The notes under the pieces are model-generated. The model made no database searches, was not told the origin of the DNA, and saw only the letters and a program-made list of their open reading frames with translations. A stretch of 5,191 bases of DNA, taken from NCBI GenBank assembly GCA_002407865.1, contig DHPI01000065.1:166272-171462 (forward strand), given 5' to 3'. Below are positions 1-5,191 of the stretch, piece by piece (position 1 is the stretch's first letter; the number at the start of each line of letters is the position of its first letter). The translations under genes were made by a program, and so were the position numbers. Source of the DNA: Spirochaetia bacterium UBA5368. Lineage in GTDB: Bacteria > Spirochaetota > UBA4802 > UBA5368.

Positions 1-293
1 ATGTTTTTGAGCCGGCCGAAAGCGCATGGCGCGGGCTCGGTGTAATCCCCGCCTCCGGACTGGAGATCAGGGACGAATACGCGGACTTCGACGCGTCACG
101 AAAATTCCCCGTCTCGCCGCCTCCGCCGAAGGAGCACAGGGGGTGCCGCTGCGGCGAGCTCCTGTGCGGCATCATCATCCCGACGGAATGCCCTCTTTTC
201 GGAAAGGCATGTTCCCCCGAGATGCCCGTGGGGCCGTGCATGGTGTCTTCGGAGGGACCGTGTTCCGCATATTACAAATACGGGAGAAGCTGA
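1..293 (+). CDS. hypD: Hydrogenase maturation protein HypD, C-terminal part (5' end outside the window)
   Basis: HypD is a cytoplasmic Fe-S protein that works with HypC as the scaffold on which the Fe(CN)2CO group of [NiFe]-hydrogenases is assembled. The reading frame enters the window with its first full codon at 3 and stops at TGA 291-293. It gives the last 96 residues of a protein that is usually about 360-380 long. Visible family signatures are the WRGLG.IP.SGL segment (fragment residues 9-20), the following FDA (29-31), and a cysteine-rich tail with seven cysteines (48, 50, 55, 63, 70, 79, 87). The tail includes the CPLFG, GPCMVSSEG and YYKYG blocks. In characterised HypD proteins this C-terminal region binds a [4Fe-4S] cluster. 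The catalytic N-terminal cysteines lie outside the window. The stop overlaps the hypE start by one base (TGATG), so the two are probably translationally coupled. The fragment looks intact, cut only by the window edge. Confidence 0.94.
   Translation, partial: VFEPAESAWRGLGVIPASGLEIRDEYADFDASRKFPVSPPPPKEHRGCRCGELLCGIIIPTECPLFGKACSPEMPVGPCMVSSEGPCSAYYKYGRS
282..286 (+). promoter_or_regulatory. Ribosome binding site of hypE, inside the end of hypD
   Basis: GGGAG lies 6 bases before the ATG at 293, within the last codons of hypD. It fixes the hypE start at 293 even though the open frame continues upstream to an ATG at 26. That upstream stretch runs through hypD in another frame and shows no HypE similarity. 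Confidence 0.75.
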
Positions 294-1294
294 TGGACGA
301 TACAATACTGGCGGGCCATGGAAGCGGCGGAAAGTTGATGAACCGGATGATCAATACGGTCATCAGGGAGATTCTCGGCCCCACATCAATACAGCTCGAC
401 GATTCGGCAATACTCGACATTCCCGCGCGCAGGCTCGCTTTTACCACCGACACATTCACCATTACGCCGATATTTTTCCCCGGCGGCGACATCGGCTCGC
501 TCGCCGTCAACGGTACGGTGAACGACCTCGCCGTGATGGGGGCGCGGCCGGCGTACCTGTCGTGCGCCCTCATCCTCGAGGAAGGCTTTCTTATGGACGA
601 ACTGCGGCGGGTGCTCCAATCGATGAAGCGCGCCGCCGATGCGGCAGGCGTCAGCATCGTCACCGGCGACACGAAGGTCGTCGGCAGGGGCAAGGGCGAT
701 AAAATATTTATAAACACCGCCGGAATTGGTATACTTGATACTGACGTGCAGCGGCGCCCGATAGAACCGGGTGACATGGTGCTCCTCAACGGCGCGATCG
801 GCGATCATGGCATCACCGTTATGGCCGAGCGCAACGGTCTCAGCTTCAGCAGGGGGCTTGTGTCCGACTGCGCCGCGCTGAACCGCATGATCGGCCATGT
901 GCTGGAGAAAAATCCGCAAAGCATAAAATTTATGCGCGATCCGACCAGGGGCGGCGTCGCGTCGGTGTTGAACGAAATTGTGAAGGGCGCCGATTTCGGG
1001 ATTACCCTGTTCGAACGCAGGCTCTTTATTCGCGAAGAAGTCAGGGGCGTGTGCGAAATCCTCGGCATCGATCCACTCTACGCCGCAAACGAGGGCAAGG
1101 CGCTTATGATTGTCAGGAGGGCTGACGCGGAGCAGGTGGTGCAGGCAATGAGGGAAACGCCCGAGGGCGCCGATGCCCGGATCATCGGCGAAGTCACCGC
1201 CGAATTCCCCGGGAAGGCCCAGCTTGAAACGGCTATCGGCGGGAGGAGGATTCTGCCCCTGCTGGTGGAAGAGCAGTTGCCCCGGATCTGCTGA
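293..1294 (+). CDS. hypE: Carbamoyl dehydratase HypE (hydrogenase maturation)
   Basis: HypE receives a carbamoyl group from HypF on its C-terminal cysteine and dehydrates it with ATP to a thiocyanate. It then passes the cyanide to the iron on the HypC-HypD complex. The 333-residue product has the usual family length. Visible motifs are GHGSGG (8-13), DDSAI (36-40), TTDTF (51-55), PGGDIG (63-68), NGTVNDLAVMGA (73-84), TGDTKV (124-129) and RDPTRGGV (215-222), all typical of the PurM/AIR-synthase-like ATP-binding fold. The protein ends exactly in PRIC, with Cys333 as the acceptor cysteine, so it is full-length and should be active. The ATG at 293 is chosen because the family N-terminus begins there, a good Shine-Dalgarno precedes it, and it overlaps the hypD stop. 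No hypF, hypA or hypB is visible here, so those genes must lie elsewhere if the pathway is complete. Confidence 0.97.
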   Translation: MDDTILAGHGSGGKLMNRMINTVIREILGPTSIQLDDSAILDIPARRLAFTTDTFTITPIFFPGGDIGSLAVNGTVNDLAVMGARPAYLSCALILEEGFLMDELRRVLQSMKRAADAAGVSIVTGDTKVVGRGKGDKIFINTAGIGILDTDVQRRPIEPGDMVLLNGAIGDHGITVMAERNGLSFSRGLVSDCAALNRMIGHVLEKNPQSIKFMRDPTRGGVASVLNEIVKGADFGITLFERRLFIREEVRGVCEILGIDPLYAANEGKALMIVRRADAEQVVQAMRETPEGADARIIGEVTAEFPGKAQLETAIGGRRILPLLVEEQLPRIC

Positions 1295-1349
1295 TTGGCA
1301 GCGCCAGAGGGGCGTTTCGTATAAATTTTTACTGAACCGGAGCGTGCAT

Positions 1350-1598
1350 ATGTGTCTGGCAATACCGATGAAAATAATCAAGCTCGACGGCACAAAGGCA
1401 GTCGCCGAGGCATACGGCGTACAGAAACAGGTTGACATCACTATGGCGCCCGACACCCAGATCGGCGACAAGGTCATCATTCATGCGGGGTTCGTCATAG
1501 AAAGGCTCGACCCCGAAGCAGCCAGGGAAATAGAGGAAACGTGGGACGACTACATCAGGATAATGGACGAAGATAAAATCGCGCAAACAAAACCATGA
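1350..1598 (+). CDS. hypC: Hydrogenase assembly chaperone HypC/HupF family
   Basis: HypC is a small cytoplasmic chaperone that binds HypD, carries the Fe(CN)2CO group and delivers it to the hydrogenase large-subunit precursor. The 82-residue product opens with the family signature MCLAIPMK. Its Cys2 becomes the N-terminal iron-binding residue once Met is removed. The second conserved block GDKVIIHAGFVIERLD (39-54) contains the conserved His45. Length is typical. The ATG at 1350 is fixed by the obligatory M-C start and by a GGAG at 1339-1342 with a spacing of 7. An in-frame upstream extension into hypE is possible but would bury the functional cysteine, so I reject it. The gene follows hypE after 55 bases, and its stop overlaps the next ATG (ATGA, 1595-1598). 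hypC is more often found before hypD, so its place after hypE is less usual. The tail after about residue 62 is acidic. Confidence 0.96.
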   Translation: MCLAIPMKIIKLDGTKAVAEAYGVQKQVDITMAPDTQIGDKVIIHAGFVIERLDPEAAREIEETWDDYIRIMDEDKIAQTKP

Positions 1599-2446
1599 AT
1601 CATAAAAAAACCATACATACCGACGCAATCACGCAGACAATTGTCGATCTCATTTTTCAATGCAGTTTTACCTTCCCCCCCGAAATGACGGAACTGCTTC
1701 GCGATATGCGCAACTGCGAAGAGCTTGAAATCGCGCGCGGCTCCCTCGATATACTCAGCCGCAACGCTGAAATCGCCGCCGAGGAACGCATTCCACTCTG
1801 CCAGGATTGCGGCATCGTCACCGTGTTCCTTGAAATCGGCCAGGACGCGCTCATTGAGGGAATCCCGCTCGTCGAAGCGGTGAATGGCGCAGTCGCGCAA
1901 GCGTACGCCAAGTTTTATCTTAGAAAATCCGTGGTCGGCGACCCGCTGCGCAGGCTCAACACCGGGACAAACACCCCTTGCTTCATTCATACCGACATCG
2001 TTGCCGGCGACACCGTGAAAGTAACCGTGTACCTGAAGGGGGGTGGATCGGAAAACATGGGAGCGCTCAAAATGTTCCGCCCGACATCGGGCATTGACGA
2101 AATACTGCAATTTATCGAAAACCATGTAATCGAAGCTGGGCCGAATCCGTGCCCGCCGCTCTTTCTCGGCATCGGCATCGGCGGCACCGCGGACGCGGCG
2201 GTGCTGAATTCGAAAAAGGCCGTGCTCCGCGGCATCGGCTCGATCCATCCCGATCCGGCGTACGCCGACCTTGAAGCAAAAATCAAGGCACGGCTCAACA
2301 AGACGGGCGTGGGACCGCTCGGCTTCGGCGGCATATCCACCGTGGCCGCCGTTTATATTAAAGAGGCGCCGACGCATATAGCGACACTGCCTGTCGCGCT
2401 TAACCTGAACTGCCATTCCCTCCGATACGGGGAGGCCCTGCTGTGA
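1595..2446 (+). CDS. Class I (Fe-S) fumarate hydratase, alpha subunit
   Basis: This is the catalytic, cluster-binding half of a two-subunit [4Fe-4S] hydro-lyase that interconverts fumarate and L-malate in the cytoplasm. The 283-residue length fits the separate alpha subunit; in E. coli FumA/FumB the two halves are fused. Three cysteines sit where cluster ligands are expected: Cys69 in PLCQD, Cys186 in NPCPP and Cys273 in NLNCH. The block KGGGSENMGALKM (148-160) and the glycine-rich GIGIGGTAD (192-200) are also typical. The usual CQDTG reads CQDCG here, adding Cys72 next to a ligand. The ATG at 1595 overlaps the hypC stop by four bases. No Shine-Dalgarno is visible before it, so initiation probably relies on coupling to hypC. 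L(+)-tartrate dehydratase (TtdA) is a close paralogue and cannot be fully excluded; fumarase is the more likely role. Confidence 0.92.
   Translation: MNHKKTIHTDAITQTIVDLIFQCSFTFPPEMTELLRDMRNCEELEIARGSLDILSRNAEIAAEERIPLCQDCGIVTVFLEIGQDALIEGIPLVEAVNGAVAQAYAKFYLRKSVVGDPLRRLNTGTNTPCFIHTDIVAGDTVKVTVYLKGGGSENMGALKMFRPTSGIDEILQFIENHVIEAGPNPCPPLFLGIGIGGTADAAVLNSKKAVLRGIGSIHPDPAYADLEAKIKARLNKTGVGPLGFGGISTVAAVYIKEAPTHIATLPVALNLNCHSLRYGEALL
2431..2435 (+). promoter_or_regulatory. Ribosome binding site for the GTG start of the fumarase beta subunit
   Basis: GGAGG lies 7 bases before the GTG at 2443, inside the end of the alpha-subunit gene. It supports the non-ATG start. Confidence 0.75.
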
Positions 2447-2997
2447 ACTGGAGAAAACTCGACACGCCCTTTTCGGGCGCTATAATAGAATCACTTCGAT
2501 CATCAGACGCAGTGCTGCTTTCCGGCGCATTGTATGTCGCGCGGGACAAGGCACACGAGCGGCTCTGCGGCATGATAGCGCGTGGCGAATCGCTGCCCTT
2601 TCCTGCCGAGGGGCAGCTGATTTATTACATGGGGCCGAGTCCCGCTCCGCCCGGAAAGATCATCGGGGCGGCTGGCCCCACAACCTCGTACCGCATGGAT
2701 GCCTTTACCGAGCCGCTTCTTCGAAACGGCATAAAGGGAGTGATAGGCAAGGGCCGGCGCGGCGCGGATGTAAAAAAAATGCTGCAGCATCACAGGGCCG
2801 TTTATTTCGCGACCTACGGCGGCGCGGCGGCATATCTCAGCAAATGCATCGTGCAGTCGGATGTAATTGCGTTCGACGACCTCGGCCCCGAGGCGCTTTT
2901 GCGGCTCGCGGTGAAGGATTTTCCTGTTCTCGTAGTAAACGATATATATGGCGGTGACCTCTATGAAGATGCGATTCGGAACGGAAAGCGACTTTGA
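2443..2997 (+). CDS. Class I (Fe-S) fumarate hydratase, beta subunit
   Basis: This is the partner of the preceding alpha subunit. It forms the second domain of the class I fumarase and contributes substrate-binding residues to the active site. The 184-residue length is normal for a free-standing beta subunit. Recognisable blocks are LLSGALYVARDKAHER (25-40), IYYMGPSPAPPG (60-71), GPTTSYRMD (78-86), GKGRRG (102-107), YGGAAAYL (125-132), FDDLGPEAL (144-152) and FPVLVVND (160-167). Translation starts at GTG 2443, which overlaps the alpha-subunit stop (GTGA) and has a strong GGAGG upstream. This arrangement is well suited to making the two subunits in equal amounts. The 3' end overlaps the next gene by about 35 bases. 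The tartrate dehydratase beta subunit (TtdB) is the main alternative. Confidence 0.93.
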   Translation: MNWRKLDTPFSGAIIESLRSSDAVLLSGALYVARDKAHERLCGMIARGESLPFPAEGQLIYYMGPSPAPPGKIIGAAGPTTSYRMDAFTEPLLRNGIKGVIGKGRRGADVKKMLQHHRAVYFATYGGAAAYLSKCIVQSDVIAFDDLGPEALLRLAVKDFPVLVVNDIYGGDLYEDAIRNGKRL

Positions 2998-3577
2998 GGA
3001 ATTAAAACGAGAGCTCAAAAAACGCCTCAACGCACACCCGACGCGAGACATCAGCAAACCCGACTTCAAGCAATCCGCCGTCATGATCCTCCTCATGAAC
3101 AAGGGAAACGAGGCATGCGTGCTTCTCACGAAAAGAACCGAAACAGTGGGGACACACAAAGGCCAGGTGGCGCTGCCGGGCGGCGGCGCCGACAGCGATG
3201 ACCCCGACCTGCTGCACACGGCGCTCCGGGAATCGCACGAAGAAATGGGCATCGATCCCGATCATGTTGAAGTACTCGGTCGTTTTGACGATTTCATATC
3301 AATCGCGGGATTCACGGTCGCCACGTTCGTGGGGGCAATCCCATACCCGTATTCGTACACCATCTCGCGCGACGAGATTGACGATTTTGTAGAAGTTCCC
3401 CTCTCGATCTTCGCCGAGCTGCGATACGATAAAAAGAAAGAATTTGAATTTGAGGGCAACAAATACAACATTTATTATTATTACTATAACAACTTCGAAA
3501 TTTGGGGTCTTACCGCGCGGATTCTTACCGACCTTTCGAAAAAGATACTGAACGAATGCGGCGCACCATCGCAATAA
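2963..3577 (+). CDS. Nudix hydrolase, probable CoA pyrophosphatase (NudL/YeaB-like)
   Basis: Nudix enzymes hydrolyse nucleoside diphosphates linked to another group. This subfamily typically splits CoA or acyl-CoA into 3',5'-ADP and phosphopantetheine. Numbered from 2963, the 204-residue product has LLTKRTETVGTHKGQVALPGG (54-74), equivalent to the CoA-pyrophosphatase signature. The Nudix box follows, with catalytic RESHEEMGI (89-97) and the one-residue-longer spacing normal for this group. IWGLTARIL (180-188) near the C-terminus is also typical. Against the family pattern as I recall it, a conserved Arg is Gly63 and the Phe of FPGG is Leu71, so CoA specificity is inferred rather than certain. 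Five consecutive tyrosines occur at 171-175. The start is uncertain: ATGs occur at 2948, 2963 and 2969. I prefer 2963 because GGTGA (2953-2957) lies 5 bases before it. The gene overlaps the fumarase beta subunit and is probably the last of the block. Confidence 0.87.
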   Translation: MKMRFGTESDFEELKRELKKRLNAHPTRDISKPDFKQSAVMILLMNKGNEACVLLTKRTETVGTHKGQVALPGGGADSDDPDLLHTALRESHEEMGIDPDHVEVLGRFDDFISIAGFTVATFVGAIPYPYSYTISRDEIDDFVEVPLSIFAELRYDKKKEFEFEGNKYNIYYYYYNNFEIWGLTARILTDLSKKILNECGAPSQ

Positions 3578-3592
3578 TCGGCTGTAAATTCA

Positions 3593-3621
3593 TTGACAAT
3601 TACCGCACCGCTCTATTGAAT
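3593..3621 (+). promoter_or_regulatory. Candidate sigma70-type promoter before the lipoprotein gene
   Basis: A perfect TTGACA (3593-3598) is followed 17 bases later by TTGAAT (3616-3621), which matches four of six bases of TATAAT. It lies at the start of the largest gap in the window and would give a leader of about 65 bases before the ATG at 3693. It could drive the lipoprotein gene and the downstream protease gene. This rests on consensus matching alone. Confidence 0.45.
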
Positions 3622-3646
3622 CATGCCATTCGGGCGCGCTGCGGTA
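3601..3646 (+). repeat. 7-bp perfect inverted repeat (outer hairpin A)
   Basis: TACCGCA (3601-3607) and TGCGGTA (3640-3646) are exact reverse complements separated by 32 bases. Inside the loop a weaker GAAT/ATTC pair (3618-3621 with 3628-3631) could stack. The right arm shares three bases with the left arm of the next inverted repeat, so the two could not both form fully in one RNA. The left arm lies between the proposed -35 and -10 elements. Confidence 0.45.
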
Positions 3647-3674
3647 TACGGGCGGCGGCTTTGTCCGTATACTG
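3642..3674 (+). repeat. 8-bp perfect inverted repeat (hairpin B) in the leader of the lipoprotein gene
   Basis: GTATACGG (3644-3651) and CCGTATAC (3665-3672) are exact reverse complements with a 13-base spacer. Outside them a G-T wobble and a C-G pair (3643-3673, 3642-3674) extend the stem, and the inner flanks can add G-U and C-G pairs. No T-tract follows, so it does not look like an intrinsic terminator. It ends 18 bases before the lipoprotein start and could be an operator or an mRNA leader structure. Confidence 0.55.
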
Positions 3675-3692
3675 AACGACGAGAGGATTGCA

Positions 3693-3956
3693 ATGAAAAA
3701 GATGTGCATTATAATTCCGGCGTTGCTGCTGTTGCTCCAGGGATGCGCCGCGCAGCCGATGACGGAGAAGGATTTTAAAATTATATGGAACGAATACCTG
3801 CAGCGTGAATTCGAGGAAAGCTTTGACGAAAAGCAATCGATTTCACAGCGCGAGAAGATATTTGAGGGCATCACCTCAAAATACAATATCAGCCTTGAGG
3901 AATTGAAGCACTACATGCAGAAAAATCATCCTGAAAAATACAGCAGGGTATTTTAG
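3693..3956 (+). CDS. Small predicted lipoprotein of unknown function
   Basis: The 87-residue product begins MKKM, followed by a hydrophobic stretch (5-15) and a lipobox LLQGC with the modified cysteine at residue 18. This is a clear signal for Sec export, lipidation and signal peptidase II cleavage. The mature protein is only about 70 residues. The residue after the cysteine is Ala rather than Asp, which in a diderm with a Lol system would favour the outer membrane. The mature part is rich in Glu, Lys and Gln and looks mostly helical, with one cysteine and no catalytic motif that I can recognise. I do not recognise the family. The start is supported by AGAGG (3682-3686) six bases upstream of ATG 3693. 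It stands alone after a 115-base leader and is followed, after 87 bases, by a periplasmic-type protease gene, so a joint envelope role is possible but unproven. Confidence 0.82.
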   Translation: MKKMCIIIPALLLLLQGCAAQPMTEKDFKIIWNEYLQREFEESFDEKQSISQREKIFEGITSKYNISLEELKHYMQKNHPEKYSRVF

Positions 3957-4043
3957 CGTAGTACCGTAAAGGTGCGCAGTCATCACCGTTACCGCCGAAA
4001 TTAGCAGATCCGCGAAAGAAAATAATCGTAAGGGAAAACCATC
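3957..4043 (+). other. Short spacer between the lipoprotein and protease genes
   Basis: These 87 bases hold the protease ribosome binding site (AAGGG at 4030-4034) and no convincing terminator or promoter. Only weak 4-bp pairings such as GGTG/CACC are seen. Read-through from the lipoprotein gene into the protease gene is therefore plausible. Confidence 0.4.
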
Positions 4044-5191
4044 ATGATGAAAAGAATAAAAGAGAGAAAACTCCATCTGCTCATTCTCGTTTTTCTTGCC
4101 GGATTGTTCATGGGTATAAACTTTTCGTACACGCTCAGGGCAGGCGAGCCGGCGCATACGTATCTCGATTATTTTCACCAGGTATACCAGATTCTGCAGG
4201 CGGAGTATGTCGATTCCGTTGAAACAAAAAACGTGTTTTACGGCGCAATCCGGGGCATGATTCAATCGCTCAACGACCCGTTCTCCCGCTTTCTCGACGA
4301 AACCGATTACGCCGAGTTGAAAGAGGAGACCAGCGGGAAATTTGTCGGCGTCGGCATAGAGATTTCAATGAAGGACGGACAGATTGTCGTAATCTCCCCC
4401 ATTGAAGACACTCCCGCGATGAAAGCCGGCATCAAACCGGGCGACATCATCACGAAGATAAATAACACCGACATTAAGGACAAAAACCTCACGGACATCG
4501 TGAAGATGATACGCGGCCTCCCCCACACAAAGGTGGAGTTGGCGGTTCTACGCGAGGGATTCAGCGATCCCCTGCACTTCGAGCTCGAACGGGCCCCGAT
4601 TAAAATCGAAACAGTGAGCTACGACACCCTCGGTGATTATAAAACCGGCTATATCCGTGTTAAAATATTCAGCAGTGACACCACGCGCGAGCTTGAAAAG
4701 GCACTGGAAAACTTTAATACCAAGGGGATTGCAAAACTCATTATCGATCTCCGCGGCAATCCGGGCGGGCTGCTCGATCAGGCGATATCGATGTCAAACC
4801 TGTTTCTCGATAAAGGCAGGATAATCGTTTCGACCAGGGGCCGGGAGGGCTCGGGCAACGTGAAAGAATTCCTTGCCGAAAAAGAGCCTTTGTACAGGGG
4901 CAGGCTTGTCGTATTGGTGAACAGGGGAAGCGCATCCGCGTCAGAGATATTCTCGGGGGCCATGAAGGACAACAACCGCGGGAAGCTCATCGGCGAGAAG
5001 ACATTCGGCAAGGGGTCGGTGCAAAAGTTCTTCAACCTCAACGAGGATGTCGGCGTCACGCTTACCATCGCGAAATATTATACGCCGTCGGGCATATCCA
5101 TCCACGGCAAGGGGATTGTTCCCGATGTGGTGGTGTCGGCGGATACATTTCCGGAAGCCGATAGAAAAAATATTGCGGTCATCATGAAGGA
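4044..5191 (+). CDS. ctpA: S41 family C-terminal processing peptidase (CtpA/Prc-like), 3' end outside the window
   Basis: This is a serine protease of the carboxyl-terminal processing family. Members act outside the cytoplasmic membrane and trim or degrade proteins recognised by their C-termini. The frame is open to the window end, giving 382 residues; full-length relatives are about 400-450. Residues 10-29 form a hydrophobic signal or membrane anchor after a basic N-terminus. A helical N-terminal region follows, with the conserved DPFSRFLD (78-85). A PDZ domain lies at about 98-172, with the binding loop FVGVGI at 100-105. The protease domain has LIIDLRGNPGG (232-242), catalytic Ser298 in GSASASE, Lys323 in FGKGSVQ and Gln327, by alignment to E. 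coli Prc Ser452/Lys477. YYTPSGISI and GIVPDVVV (345-364) close the visible part. All catalytic residues are present, so it should be active. ATG 4044 is preferred over 4047 because of AAGGG 9 bases upstream. Confidence 0.95.
   Translation, partial: MMKRIKERKLHLLILVFLAGLFMGINFSYTLRAGEPAHTYLDYFHQVYQILQAEYVDSVETKNVFYGAIRGMIQSLNDPFSRFLDETDYAELKEETSGKFVGVGIEISMKDGQIVVISPIEDTPAMKAGIKPGDIITKINNTDIKDKNLTDIVKMIRGLPHTKVELAVLREGFSDPLHFELERAPIKIETVSYDTLGDYKTGYIRVKIFSSDTTRELEKALENFNTKGIAKLIIDLRGNPGGLLDQAISMSNLFLDKGRIIVSTRGREGSGNVKEFLAEKEPLYRGRLVVLVNRGSASASEIFSGAMKDNNRGKLIGEKTFGKGSVQKFFNLNEDVGVTLTIAKYYTPSGISIHGKGIVPDVVVSADTFPEADRKNIAVIMK

Noticed and set aside
26..292. In-frame upstream extension of hypE from an ATG at 26
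   Set aside because: It overlaps the genuine hypD coding sequence in another frame, shows no family similarity, and the HypE N-terminus and ribosome binding site match the start at 293.
1301..1330. Possible terminator between hypE and hypC (CGCC/GGCG followed by a T-rich stretch)
   Set aside because: The stem is only about four base pairs and the T-run is interrupted, too weak for an intrinsic terminator within an otherwise packed block.
1173..1349. In-frame upstream extension of hypC from an ATG at 1173
   Set aside because: It overlaps the end of hypE, and HypC function requires the Met-Cys N-terminus found at 1350.
386..1480. Long minus-strand open frame opposite hypE and hypC
   Set aside because: It lies opposite two clearly identified genes, its translation resembles no family I recognise, and GC-rich codon bias often opens such antisense frames.
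1550..2416. Long minus-strand open frame opposite the fumarase alpha gene
   Set aside because: It is the antisense shadow of a well-conserved gene and has no recognisable domain or good start context.
3644..3672. Hairpin B as a transcription terminator for the Nudix gene
   Set aside because: No T-tract follows the stem, and it lies downstream of a plausible promoter near the next gene's start.
3623..3772. Short open frame starting at ATG 3623 in the leader of the lipoprotein gene
   Set aside because: It has no ribosome binding site, overlaps the lipoprotein gene out of frame and looks random. A regulatory leader peptide cannot be supported.
1..5191. CRISPR arrays, insertion sequences, tRNA genes, toxin-antitoxin pairs or phage genes
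   Set aside because: No repeated spacer pattern, transposase, terminal repeats, tRNA-like cloverleaf or phage-type protein could be found on either strand.

Overview
The window is a compact, all-plus-strand stretch of bacterial chromosome. The lineage is not decidable from the sequence. [NiFe]-hydrogenase maturation genes next to an oxygen-sensitive type of Fe-S fumarase suggest an anaerobe or facultative anaerobe. A lipoprotein with a clear lipobox and a periplasmic-type C-terminal processing protease suggest a diderm bacterium. Spirochaete or deltaproteobacterial affinities are possible but only a guess. I see no mobile elements, CRISPR arrays, tRNA or rRNA genes, or signs of recent transfer.

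Region 1 (1-1598) holds hydrogenase maturation genes in the order hypD (3' end only), hypE, hypC. HypC and HypD carry the iron atom on which the Fe(CN)2CO group of [NiFe]-hydrogenase is built. HypE makes the cyanide ligands on its C-terminal cysteine. hypD and hypE overlap by one base. hypC follows after 55 bases and overlaps the next gene by four.

Region 2 (1595-3577) continues the same run with the alpha and beta subunits of a two-subunit class I (Fe-S) fumarate hydratase, then a Nudix hydrolase of the CoA-pyrophosphatase (NudL/YeaB) type. Start and stop codons overlap at each of these junctions. From hypD to the Nudix gene is therefore one tightly packed block, probably one transcript, linking hydrogenase assembly to a C4-dicarboxylate step and a housecleaning enzyme.

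Region 3 (3578-5191) begins with a 115-base gap, the largest in the window. It has a plausible sigma70-type promoter and two overlapping inverted repeats. After it come a small lipoprotein gene of unknown function and then the start of an S41 C-terminal processing protease (ctpA-like), cut by the window end. The protease has a membrane anchor or signal, a PDZ domain and a full Ser-Lys-Gln catalytic set. This looks like a separate transcription unit concerned with the cell envelope.

All genes except the small lipoprotein belong to well-known families. I found no convincing evidence for a previously undescribed system. The observations most worth a second look are the hyp-fumarase-Nudix linkage, the structured leader before the lipoprotein gene, and the pairing of that lipoprotein with the protease.
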